Shown piece after piece: positions 1 to 5,250 of a DNA stretch of 5,250 bases (its first letter is position 1; each line of letters opens with the position of its first letter). The notes beneath the pieces were generated by a model. The model worked only from the letters and a program-made list of their open reading frames with translations, searched no databases and had not been told where the DNA came from. This DNA comes from Actinomycetes bacterium (GTDB lineage Bacteria > Actinomycetota > Actinomycetes > Actinomycetales > Cellulomonadaceae): positions 1 through 5,250 of the forward strand of contig JAEYUL010000167.1 of the NCBI GenBank assembly GCA_023432565.1. The letters are read 5' to 3'. The translations under genes were made by a program, and so were the position numbers.

Positions 1-431
1 TCGGTGCGACCATCACGCACCGCGTGCTCGCGCGCCTCTTCGAGGACCGCGGCGTCATCCTGGACCGCACGTACCAGCTGAACGTCGGCGGCAACATGGA
101 CTTCAAGAACATGCTCGAGCGCGAGCGCCTGGAGTCGAAGAAGATCTCGAAGACGCAGGCCGTCACGTCGAACCTCGAGGACGGCCCGCTGGCCGGCAAG
201 CAGGACGACCGCAACGTCCACATCGGCCCGTCGGACTACGTCGCGTGGCTCGACGACCGCAAGTGGGCGTACGTGCGCCTCGAGGGCCGCGCGTTCGGCG
301 AGGTGCCCCTCAACCTCGAGTACAAGCTCGAGGTGTGGGACTCCCCGAACTCCGCGGGCATCATCATCGACGCGCTCCGTGCGGCGAAGATCGCGAAGGA
401 CCGCGGCATCGGCGGCCCGATCCTCTCGGCG
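1..431 (+). repeat. Left arm of a large imperfect inverted repeat (ino1 segment)
   Basis: This arm matches the reverse complement of 565-995 over its whole length without gaps. I count 25 mismatches in 431 bases, about 94% identity. Twenty-one of these are at third codon positions, mostly C/G exchanges, and four are at first positions. The arm continues beyond the left window edge as far as can be seen, since homology is present from base 1. The two arms are separated by 133 bases (432-564). Confidence 0.9.
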
Positions 432-494
432 TGCTGTGCTGCTCAGCAGCGGGCGATCATGCGGTGGATCAGCGCTCGATCTCGCCGCGGATGA
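1..494 (+). CDS. Second ino1 copy, partial at 5' end, with aberrant C-terminus
   Basis: This is the C-terminal part of a myo-inositol-1-phosphate (inositol-3-phosphate) synthase. The frame is open to the left window edge (first full codon at base 3), so the true start lies outside; the GTG at 24 is an internal Val codon, not a start. From base 3 to 431 it aligns without gaps to residues 191-333 of the complete synthase at 469-1563, with five substitutions (L238I, H249E, K257Q, E258D, V326I in that protein's numbering). It keeps the NVGGN motif, the HIGPSD segment and the DSPNSAG segment. After the codon for Ala333 homology stops abruptly. The last 31 residues of the family, including the MKSPP segment, are replaced by about 20 unrelated residues (CCAAQQ...SRRG) that end at TGA 492-494. 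The final 26 bases run antisense into the other ino1 gene. It may be a 3'-truncated pseudogene, a chimeric gene or the product of an assembly join. Identity with the family is certain; functionality is doubtful. Confidence 0.75.
   Translation, partial: GATITHRVLARLFEDRGVILDRTYQLNVGGNMDFKNMLERERLESKKISKTQAVTSNLEDGPLAGKQDDRNVHIGPSDYVAWLDDRKWAYVRLEGRAFGEVPLNLEYKLEVWDSPNSAGIIIDALRAAKIAKDRGIGGPILSACCAAQQRAIMRWISARSRRG
438..450 (-). terminator. Small hairpin downstream of ino1, possible weak terminator
   Basis: Bases 438-442 (GCTGC) and 446-450 (GCAGC) form a five-base-pair stem around a three-base loop, 18 bases after the ino1 stop codon on the minus strand. No U-tract follows, so it is at best a weak GC-type terminator. 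It also sits inside the odd tail of the left ino1 copy and only six bases past the repeat junction, so it may be a scar of the rearrangement instead. Confidence 0.25.
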
Positions 495-1563
495 ACGCCT
501 CGAGCTGCTCGCGGCCCTGGGTGTCCTCCATCTGGACCGGCGGCGACTTCATGAAGTACGTCGCGGCGGACAGGATGGGGCCGCCCACGCCGCGGTCCTT
601 GGCGATCTTCGCCGCGCGCAGCGCGTCGATGATGATGCCGGCCGAGTTCGGGGAGTCCCACACCTCGAGCTTGTACTCGAGGTTCAGCGGCACCTCGCCG
701 AACGCGCGGCCCTCGAGGCGCACGTAGGCCCACTTGCGGTCGTCGAGCCACGCGACGTAGTCCGACGGGCCGATGTGGACGTTGCGGTCCTCCTTCTTGC
801 CGGCCAGCGGGCCGTCGTGGAGGTTCGAGGTCACGGCCTGCGTCTTCGAGAGCTTCTTGGACTCCAGGCGCTCGCGCTCGAGCATGTTCTTGAAGTCCAT
901 GTTGCCGCCGACGTTCAGCTGGTACGTGCGGTCGAGGATGACGCCGCGGTCCTCGAAGAGGCGGGCGAGCACGCGGTGCGTGATGGTCGCGCCGACCTGC
1001 GACTTGATGTCGTCGCCGACGATCGGGACGCCGGCGGCCTCGAACTTCGCGGCCCACTCCGGGTCGGACGCGATGAAGACGGGCAGCGCGTTGACGAACG
1101 CCACGTTGGCGTCGATGGCGCACTGCGCGTAGAACTTCGCGGCGTCCTCGGACCCGACGGGCAGGTAGCAGATGAGGACGTCGACCTGCGCCTCACGCAG
1201 GGCGGCGACGACATCGACCGGCTCGGCGTCCGACTCCTCGATCGTGGTCGAGTAGTACTTGCCGAGGCCGTCGAGCGTGTGGCCGCGCTGCACCGTGACG
1301 CCCAGCGGCGGGACGTCGCAGATCTTGATGGTGTTGTTCTCCGACGCGAGGATCGCCTCGGACAGGTCGAAGCCGACCTTCTTCGCGTCGACGTCGAACG
1401 CCGCGACGAACTCGATGTCCTTGACGTGGTAGTCGCCGAGCTGCACGTGCATCAGCCCGGGGACCTTGCCGTCAGCCGGCGTGTCGGCGTAGTAGTGCAC
1501 GCCCTGGACGAGCGACGCGGCGCAGTTGCCGACGCCGACGATGGCGACGCGGATGGAGGTCAT
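469..1563 (-). CDS. ino1: myo-inositol-1-phosphate (1D-myo-inositol 3-phosphate) synthase
   Basis: This cytoplasmic NAD-dependent enzyme converts D-glucose 6-phosphate to 1D-myo-inositol 3-phosphate. That step supplies inositol for phosphatidylinositol, its mannosides and mycothiol in actinobacteria. The 364-residue length fits the short actinobacterial form (M. tuberculosis Ino1 is about 367) and not the roughly 500-residue eukaryotic form. The N-terminal Rossmann motif GVGNCAASLVQG is at residues 10-21. The conserved GDDIKSQVGATITHR stretch is at 183-197, with Lys187 in the active-site region. NVGGNMD is at 217-223, HIGPSD at 263-268 and VWDSPNSAG at 301-309, and the C-terminus is complete with MKSPP near 338-342. 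The ATG at 1563-1561 is preceded by AAGGAG with a five-base gap. It overlaps the padR stop as ATGA, which implies translational coupling and cotranscription. Residues 191-333 are duplicated in inverted orientation at the left of the window. Confidence 0.96.
   Translation of the reverse strand: MTSIRVAIVGVGNCAASLVQGVHYYADTPADGKVPGLMHVQLGDYHVKDIEFVAAFDVDAKKVGFDLSEAILASENNTIKICDVPPLGVTVQRGHTLDGLGKYYSTTIEESDAEPVDVVAALREAQVDVLICYLPVGSEDAAKFYAQCAIDANVAFVNALPVFIASDPEWAAKFEAAGVPIVGDDIKSQVGATITHRVLARLFEDRGVILDRTYQLNVGGNMDFKNMLERERLESKKLSKTQAVTSNLHDGPLAGKKEDRNVHIGPSDYVAWLDDRKWAYVRLEGRAFGEVPLNLEYKLEVWDSPNSAGIIIDALRAAKIAKDRGVGGPILSAATYFMKSPPVQMEDTQGREQLEAFIRGEIER
565..995 (-). repeat. Right arm of the ino1 inverted repeat
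   Basis: This is the partner of the arm at 1-431 and lies wholly inside the intact ino1 gene, covering the codons for residues 191-333. The intact gene continues for 96 more bases past the point where homology ends (564 down to 469), so the left copy is the one that lost its 3' end. Confidence 0.9.
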
Positions 1564-2210
1564 CCTCGCTCCTTCTGGGTGGTTCTGGCCGGAGCGGCGT
1601 GCTCGCCGTCGGCGGTGGACGCTGCAACGGTGCGATGACCGGTGCCAGCAGGACGTGCGCGGCGGGCGCCGCGCTCGTTGTCGATGAGCCCGTCGAGCCA
1701 ACGGACCTCGCGCTCGGCCTGCTCCAGGCCGTGCCGCTGCAGCTCTAGCGTGTACTCGTCCATGCGCTCGCGGGTGCGGGCGATGGACTGGCGGATCGTC
1801 TCGAGGCGTTCTGTCAGGCGCGTGCGCCGACCCTCGAGGATCCGCAGCCGGGTCTCGGCGTCGGTCTGCGCGAAGAACGCGAACCGCACGTCGAAGTTCT
1901 CGTCCTCCCAGGCCGCGGGCCCGGAGGAGGCGAGCACCGACTGCAGGTGCTCCTTGCCGTCTGCAGTGATCTGGTAGACGATCCGCGCCCGCTTGCTGCC
2001 GACCGTGTGCGGGTCGGCAGGCGAGTCGGTACCGACGATCCAGCCACGTTCCGCGAGTGACTTCAGGCACGGGTACAGCGACCCGTACGACAGCGCGCGG
2101 AACGAACCGAGCACGAGGTTGAGCCGCTTGCGCAGCTCGTACCCGTGCATCGGGGACTCGTGGAGCAGCCCGAGGATCGCCGGCTCGAGCACGTCGGAAC
2201 GCCCGCGCAT
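1560..2210 (-). CDS. PadR family transcriptional regulator
   Basis: This is a 216-residue DNA-binding protein, probably the repressor of its own operon with ino1. Residues 7-85 form a PadR winged helix: a first helix with LEPAILGLLHESPMHGYEL at 8-26, then the recognition region with the family hallmark SYGSLYPCLKSLAERGWI at 41-58, then a wing reaching RIVYQITADGKEHL near 76-89. Residues about 100-180 are rich in Arg, Glu and Leu and look like the long helical C-terminal dimerisation domain of the PadR-s1/Vir_AT type. The last 35 or so residues are Ala/Arg/Thr-rich and probably disordered. I chose the ATG at 2210-2208 because GGAGG (complement of 2219-2223) lies eight bases upstream; the GTG nine bases earlier falls inside that ribosome binding site. 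M. tuberculosis Rv0047c, also a PadR protein, holds the same place next to ino1. The ligand is unknown. Confidence 0.93.
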   Translation of the reverse strand: MRGRSDVLEPAILGLLHESPMHGYELRKRLNLVLGSFRALSYGSLYPCLKSLAERGWIVGTDSPADPHTVGSKRARIVYQITADGKEHLQSVLASSGPAAWEDENFDVRFAFFAQTDAETRLRILEGRRTRLTERLETIRQSIARTRERMDEYTLELQRHGLEQAEREVRWLDGLIDNERGARRARPAGTGHRTVAASTADGEHAAPARTTQKERG

Positions 2211-2218
2211 TCGTGCCA

Positions 2219-2223
2219 CCTCC
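2219..2223 (-). promoter_or_regulatory. padR ribosome binding site
   Basis: GGAGG on the minus strand sits eight bases before the ATG at 2210. It decides against the longer GTG start at 2219, whose codon would overlap the Shine-Dalgarno core. Confidence 0.7.
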
Positions 2224-2268
2224 TCTAGGCTGATGCGACCGCTTGTCGGGGACGCTTGATCGCGTCAC

Positions 2269-2311
2269 GCTCGATGTATCGGTCCGGATGTATCAGTGCG
2301 ATACATCGAGC
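2269..2311. promoter_or_regulatory. Probable PadR operator with three GATGTATC-type half-sites
   Basis: A perfect 12-base inverted repeat pairs GCTCGATGTATC (2269-2280) with GATACATCGAGC (2300-2311) across 19 bases. Within the gap lies a second GATGTATC (2287-2294), 14 bases after the first. The right half therefore also forms a tighter palindrome, ATGTATC-N5-GATACAT, at 2288-2306. ATGT...ACAT dyads are known operators of PadR-family repressors such as LmrR and PadR. The site is 58 bases upstream of the padR start in the padR-ponA intergenic region, and it is AT-rich compared with its surroundings, so it probably overlaps the padR-ino1 promoter. I could not assign -35 and -10 boxes with confidence. 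Autorepression is inferred from position and motif. Confidence 0.75.
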
Positions 2312-2363
2312 ACAGTAAGGCGCGGACGTCGTCGTGCACAAGTCGCGCCCTCGCGCCCGGCCA

Positions 2364-2396
2364 CGACCGGTCGCCGAGGCGCGACCGGTCGCCGGG
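2364..2396. repeat. Twin palindromes in tandem (CGACCGGTCG x2)
   Basis: The perfect 10-base palindrome CGACCGGTCG occurs at 2364-2373 and again at 2382-2391, where it extends to 12 bases (GCGACCGGTCGC, 2381-2392). The surrounding direct repeat is 15 bases with one mismatch (2364-2378 and 2382-2396), at an 18-base period. Two dyads at this spacing could be a double binding site for a dimeric regulator, but CG-rich palindromes are also frequent by chance in such DNA. Confidence 0.5.
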
Positions 2397-2432
2397 CAGC
2401 GGCCTGCGGCTGACGACGAACGGTGCACCCTC

Positions 2433-2570
2433 GCCACCTGCGCGATCCGCCGCCGCGCGAACAGCCCGCCCCCTGCGCGAACCGCCGCCGCGCGATCAGC
2501 CCGCCACGTGCGCGATCCGACGCGCGCACGGTCCGCCACCTGCGCGAACCGCCGCCCCGCGGCGCGAACC
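2433..2570. repeat. Degenerate ~35-bp tandem repeat, about four copies
   Basis: Units begin with GCCACCTGCGCGA-like sequence at 2433, 2468, 2503 and 2535 (periods 35, 35, 32). A decayed fifth TGCGCG follows at 2581. Each of the first two units has two GCGCGA cores 15 bases apart, giving core positions 2440, 2455, 2475, 2490 and 2510, then 2542 and 2562. The base after the leading core alternates between units (GATCC, GAACC, GATCC, GAACC). No open frame here looks like a real protein, so this appears to be a non-coding minisatellite. Confidence 0.75.
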
Positions 2571-2611
2571 CGTCACCCCATGCGCGCCTCGGCCTGGGAC
2601 TGAGGCGCCGG

Positions 2612-2648
2612 TCACACGGGTCGCGGGCACCGAGTGCCGATCGTGTGA
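2612..2648 (+). promoter_or_regulatory. Nested stem-loop in the ponA upstream region
   Basis: The outer arms TCACACG (2612-2618) and CGTGTGA (2642-2648) are perfect inverted complements. Inside them GGCAC (2626-2630) and GTGCC (2634-2638) form a second stem with a CGA loop. The two stems are nearly concentric and separated by an asymmetric internal loop, so they can form together. It may be an RNA structure in the ponA leader or a DNA operator; the function is unknown. Confidence 0.4.
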
Positions 2649-2674
2649 AGGGTCGCGGGACGTGGCCCGGCAGC

Positions 2675-2699
2675 CCGCCCCCGCAGGGGGTGGTCCCCC
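2675..2699 (+). promoter_or_regulatory. Two competing hairpins sharing one G-run
   Basis: The run GGGGG at 2686-2690 can pair backward with CCCCC at 2678-2682 over a GCA loop, or forward with CCCCC at 2695-2699 over a TGGT loop. The backward stem extends to eight pairs with one G-T wobble (2675-2682 with 2686-2693). The two structures exclude each other. They lie about 100 bases before the ponA start and would be in its leader if transcription begins upstream. No T-tract follows, so simple intrinsic termination is unlikely. Confidence 0.35.
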
Positions 2700-2786
2700 A
2701 TACTGGTCGGCGCGTCCGCTGACGCCTGCCCTCGTCGCGCCCGCCGGGCTCCCGGGGCCGCGCAAACGGACTCCCTCGTCGTCGTC

Positions 2787-2793
2787 AGGAAGG
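2787..2793 (+). promoter_or_regulatory. ponA ribosome binding site supporting a TTG start
   Basis: AGGAAGG is followed by a seven-base gap and then TTG at 2801. No ATG or GTG in this frame nearby has comparable spacing, so the rare TTG codon is the most credible start. Confidence 0.7.
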
Positions 2794-2800
2794 CAGCACG

Positions 2801-5215
2801 TTGGCCGGCTCTTCTCGCGCATCCGCCCCGCGGGCGCGTCGCGGCGCCCCGCGTGGCACGGGCGCCCGAGGCTCGAACGCCCCGAAGCGCAAGTTCTTCG
2901 ACTACCCGCGCTCCGGGTACAGCGGGCTGCACCGCTGGCTGCCGTCGTGGCGGTTCCTGCTCGGGTCGTTCCTGACCGTCACGTTCCTGGTCGCCGGTGC
3001 GCTCGTCGCCGCGTACGTGGCGATCAAGGTGCCCGCCGCGGGCGCGGACGTCCAGTCGCAGACGACGACCGTCTACTACGCGGGCGGGCGCAAGGTCATG
3101 GGCACGTTCGAGGTGCAGAAGCGCCAGCTCGTCGAGCTCAAGACGCTGCCGAAGTACGTGGGCGGTGCGGTGATCGCCGCCGAGGACCGCACGTTCGAGA
3201 CCAACTCCGGCATCTCCGTGACCGGCATGGCCCGAGCGCTCATCAACAACGCGACGGGCGGCAAGAAGCAGGGTGGCTCGACCCTCACGCAGCAGTACGT
3301 GGAGCGCTACTACGTCGACAAGACGACGACGGACTACCTGGGCAAGTTCCGCGAGACGCTCCTGGCGCTGAAGATCACGCGTACCCAGAGCAAGGACGAG
3401 ATCCTCGAGCGCTACCTCAACACCATCTACTTCGGCCGCGACTCCTACGGCATCCAGGCGGCGGCGCAGTCCTACTTCAAGGTCGACGCCAAGGACCTGA
3501 CGGTCTCGCAGGCCGCGCTCCTCGCGGGCATCATCCCCTCCCCGAACAACTGGGACCCGGCGGTGAGCCCGACGAAGTCCGAGGCCCGCTGGGACCACGT
3601 CATGAAGATGATGCTCGAGGACGGCCACATCACGAAGGCGCAGTACGACGAGGCCGCGTTCCCCGAGACCGTGACGTACCAGCGGACGGCGAAGTACACC
3701 GGGGCGGCCGGCCACCTGTTGAAGATGGTCGAGGACGAGATGGCGACCGAGGCCATCAACATCGACCGCGAGCAGCTCGACCGCGGCGGCTACAAGATCA
3801 TCACGACCGTCCAGAAGCCCGTCCAGGACCAGCTGACGGCCTCGGTCGACAGGCTGTGGGCAGGTGAGCTGACGAACGGCGCGACCCCGCCGAGCGAGAA
3901 CCTCAAGGTCGCCGCGGCGTCGGTGGACCCGTCGACGGGCGGGATCATCGCGCTCTACGGCGGCAAGGACTTCCTGACCGACCAGATCAACCGCGCCACG
4001 TACGGCAACGGCGTGCAGGCCGGCTCGACGTTCAAGCCGTTCACGCTCGTCGCCGCCCTGCAGGACGGGATCCCGCTCGAGAAGCGCTATTCCGGCAAGT
4101 CGCCGATGGTGCTCGACGGCTGGGGCTCGGGCGACCGCACGGTCAGCAACTTCAGCGGGACGTCGTACGGCACGATCGACCTCGTCGACGCCACGGCCAA
4201 CTCCGTGAACACCGTCTACGCGCAGCTGAACCTCGAGGTCGGGGAGGACAGGACGGCCGCGGTCGCCAAGGAGGCGGGCATCTCGACGCCCGTCCCGGAG
4301 GTGCCCTCGAACGTGCTGGGCTCGGCGTCCGTCCGGCCGCTCGACATGACCAACGCGTACGCGACGTTCGCGGCGCAGGGCGTGCGGCACGACGCGCACA
4401 TCGTGGCCCAGGTGCTCAACCCTGACGGCTCCGTGAACTACCAGACGGACGGCAACCCGAAGCGCGCGTTCGAGCAGGACGTCATGGCGGACGCGACGTA
4501 CGCCATGACGCAGGTCGTCGAGAAGGGTTCCGGCAAGCCGTACATCGCGCCGCTGGGCGTGCCGATCGCCGGGAAGACCGGCACGTCGACCGGGAACCTG
4601 TCGGCCTGGTTCGTCGGCTACACGCCGACGATCGCGACCGCGGTCGCCCTCAGCCAGGTCGGCGACGACGGCAAGTCGGAGGTGACGATCACACCGTTCG
4701 GGCCGAGCCCGTACGGCGGACCGCTCGCCGAGGTGACGGGCTCGTCGATCCCGGCGCGCCTGTGGGCGGAGTACATGAAGCCCGTGCTCGACATGGAGCA
4801 GTTCGCCAAGGTGCGTGAGTTCCCGGCCCGGGCGAACGTCGGCGACAAGCCGACCGCCACGCCGACGCCGACCCCGACCGCGACGCCTACTTCGGAGCCC
4901 ACCCCGGAGCCGACGCAGGAGCAGACGGTCAAGGTCCCGGGCCGCCTCGCGGGCAAGACGCAGGCGGACGCGACCGCGGCGCTGCTCGCCGTGGGGCTCG
5001 AGCCCGTGATCGTCGCGCAGCCGTCCGACAAGGTCGCGGCGGGACGGGTCATCTCGGTCGACCCGTCCGGGGGGACGAAGGTGCCCGTGGGGTCGTCGGT
5101 GACGATCGTCGTCTCGACGGGACCCGAGGAGAAGCCCGAGCCGGAGCCCACGCAGGAACCCGAGCCCGGAGCCGATCCGACCGACGCGGCCCGACCGCCG
5201 AACGAGCAGGACTGA
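2801..5215 (+). CDS. ponA: Class A penicillin-binding protein (glycosyltransferase/transpeptidase) with C-terminal PASTA domain
   Basis: This 804-residue bifunctional enzyme polymerises lipid II into glycan strands and cross-links them outside the membrane. Residues 1-48 are basic and cytoplasmic. One transmembrane anchor is at about 51-75. The GT51 domain spans about 95-275, with AAEDRTF at 126-132 (catalytic Glu128), QGGSTLTQQ at 157-165, FRETLLALK at 183-191 and ILERYLNTIYFG at 201-212. The transpeptidase domain spans about 365-665, with catalytic Ser409 in STFK (409-412), SVN at 468-470 and KTGT at 592-595, so all active-site motifs are intact. A Pro/Thr/Glu linker (about 683-708) leads to one PASTA domain (709-773), probably for binding muropeptide or glycan, and then an acidic Pro/Glu tail. 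The start is TTG at 2801, supported by AGGAAGG seven bases upstream. The position matches M. tuberculosis ponA1 (Rv0050). The gene is divergent from padR-ino1. Confidence 0.95.
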   Translation: MAGSSRASAPRARRGAPRGTGARGSNAPKRKFFDYPRSGYSGLHRWLPSWRFLLGSFLTVTFLVAGALVAAYVAIKVPAAGADVQSQTTTVYYAGGRKVMGTFEVQKRQLVELKTLPKYVGGAVIAAEDRTFETNSGISVTGMARALINNATGGKKQGGSTLTQQYVERYYVDKTTTDYLGKFRETLLALKITRTQSKDEILERYLNTIYFGRDSYGIQAAAQSYFKVDAKDLTVSQAALLAGIIPSPNNWDPAVSPTKSEARWDHVMKMMLEDGHITKAQYDEAAFPETVTYQRTAKYTGAAGHLLKMVEDEMATEAINIDREQLDRGGYKIITTVQKPVQDQLTASVDRLWAGELTNGATPPSENLKVAAASVDPSTGGIIALYGGKDFLTDQINRATYGNGVQAGSTFKPFTLVAALQDGIPLEKRYSGKSPMVLDGWGSGDRTVSNFSGTSYGTIDLVDATANSVNTVYAQLNLEVGEDRTAAVAKEAGISTPVPEVPSNVLGSASVRPLDMTNAYATFAAQGVRHDAHIVAQVLNPDGSVNYQTDGNPKRAFEQDVMADATYAMTQVVEKGSGKPYIAPLGVPIAGKTGTSTGNLSAWFVGYTPTIATAVALSQVGDDGKSEVTITPFGPSPYGGPLAEVTGSSIPARLWAEYMKPVLDMEQFAKVREFPARANVGDKPTATPTPTPTATPTSEPTPEPTQEQTVKVPGRLAGKTQADATAALLAVGLEPVIVAQPSDKVAAGRVISVDPSGGTKVPVGSSVTIVVSTGPEEKPEPEPTQEPEPGADPTDAARPPNEQD

Positions 5216-5238
5216 GTCGTCGTCGGGTGGACGGCCAG

Positions 5239-5250
5239 GTGACCCCCGGC
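5239..5250 (+). CDS. Possible first codons of the next gene (GTG start), cut by the window edge
   Basis: GTG at 5239-5241 follows a weak GGGTGG (5225-5230) by eight bases and lies 23 bases after the ponA stop. In M. tuberculosis the gene after ponA1 (Rv0051) encodes a membrane protein, so a cotranscribed gene is expected here. Only four codons are visible, so this is a guess. Confidence 0.2.

Larger units (their letters stand above)
2312..2800. other. Long non-coding region upstream of ponA
   Basis: No convincing gene lies between the PadR operator and ponA. The open frames here are products of extreme GC content: their translations are Arg/Pro/Ala-rich with no recognisable domain, and none has a clear ribosome binding site. 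From left to right the region contains twin CGACCGGTCG palindromes (2364-2396), a roughly 35-bp tandem repeat (2433-2570), a nested stem-loop (2612-2648), two mutually exclusive G/C hairpins (2675-2699) and the ponA ribosome binding site (2787-2793). The ponA promoter must lie here, but no clear -10/-35 pair can be read. Confidence 0.7.

Noticed and set aside
1..995. Insertion sequence or transposon with long inverted repeats
   Set aside because: The arms are parts of a housekeeping gene and the 133 bases between them encode only the ino1 3' end and its flank; there is no transposase.
379..1638. A 419-codon open frame on the plus strand across the intact ino1 gene
   Set aside because: It is antisense to a clear ino1, its translation is Arg/Val/Asp-rich with no domain, and long antisense frames are expected at this GC content.
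2251..2266. Hairpin GACGC-TTGATC-GCGTC in the padR leader
   Set aside because: A five-base stem with a six-base loop is expected by chance in such DNA, and nothing else supports a role.
469..2268. One continuous 599-codon minus-strand frame joining the padR region to ino1
   Set aside because: The ino1 protein begins at the ATG at 1563. The upstream part is padR DNA read in the wrong frame, while padR itself is intact in another frame.
2433..2570. CRISPR array
   Set aside because: The units are adjacent, degenerate and without unique spacers, and no cas gene is present.
2334..2603. A small 89-codon frame between padR and ponA
   Set aside because: Its sequence simply translates the GC-rich tandem repeat, giving an Arg/Ala/Pro pattern with no start signal.
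2296..3867. A 523-codon plus-strand frame starting in the intergenic region
   Set aside because: It runs out of frame into ponA, is Arg/Pro/Gly-rich throughout and has no ribosome binding site.
2612..4399. A 595-codon open frame on the minus strand under ponA
   Set aside because: It is the antisense shadow of a verified penicillin-binding protein and shows only low-complexity Arg/Leu/Val composition.

Overview
The window comes from a high-GC actinobacterium. The GC bias is very strong, third codon positions are mostly G or C, and the gene set is actinobacterial: a short myo-inositol-1-phosphate synthase, a PadR regulator and a class A penicillin-binding protein with a PASTA tail. The order ino1 - padR, divergent from ponA, matches the Mycobacterium tuberculosis neighbourhood Rv0046c - Rv0047c ... 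Rv0050. Protein style suggests a Cellulomonas-like member of the Micrococcales, but this is recall and not a search result.

Layout. Bases 1-494 (+) hold the C-terminal half of a second ino1 copy, cut by the left window edge and ending in an aberrant tail. Bases 469-1563 (-) hold a complete ino1. It is fed by padR at 1560-2210 (-) through an ATGA stop/start overlap, so padR and ino1 form a two-gene operon. Bases 2211-2800 are non-coding. This stretch carries a PadR-style operator (2269-2311), twin CGACCGGTCG palindromes, a 35-bp degenerate tandem repeat and two potential RNA hairpin regions. Bases 2801-5215 (+) encode the bifunctional peptidoglycan synthase, starting at TTG behind a good ribosome binding site. 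The last 35 bases may reach the start of the next gene.

How it fits together. The PadR protein probably represses its own operon, and so inositol-3-phosphate synthesis for phosphatidylinositol, its mannosides and mycothiol, through the inverted repeat just upstream. The divergent ponA gene builds cell wall. The shared intergenic region could link control of envelope lipid precursors and peptidoglycan, but the sequence does not prove this.

The most unusual signal is the inverted duplication of ino1. Bases 1-431 match the reverse complement of 565-995 at about 94% by hand count (25 mismatches). Twenty-one of the mismatches fall at third codon positions and only five amino acids change. This is the divergence of two selected homologues, not of an exact fold-back. 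It is either a genuine second, truncated ino1 placed tail to tail, or a contig join between two related genomes.
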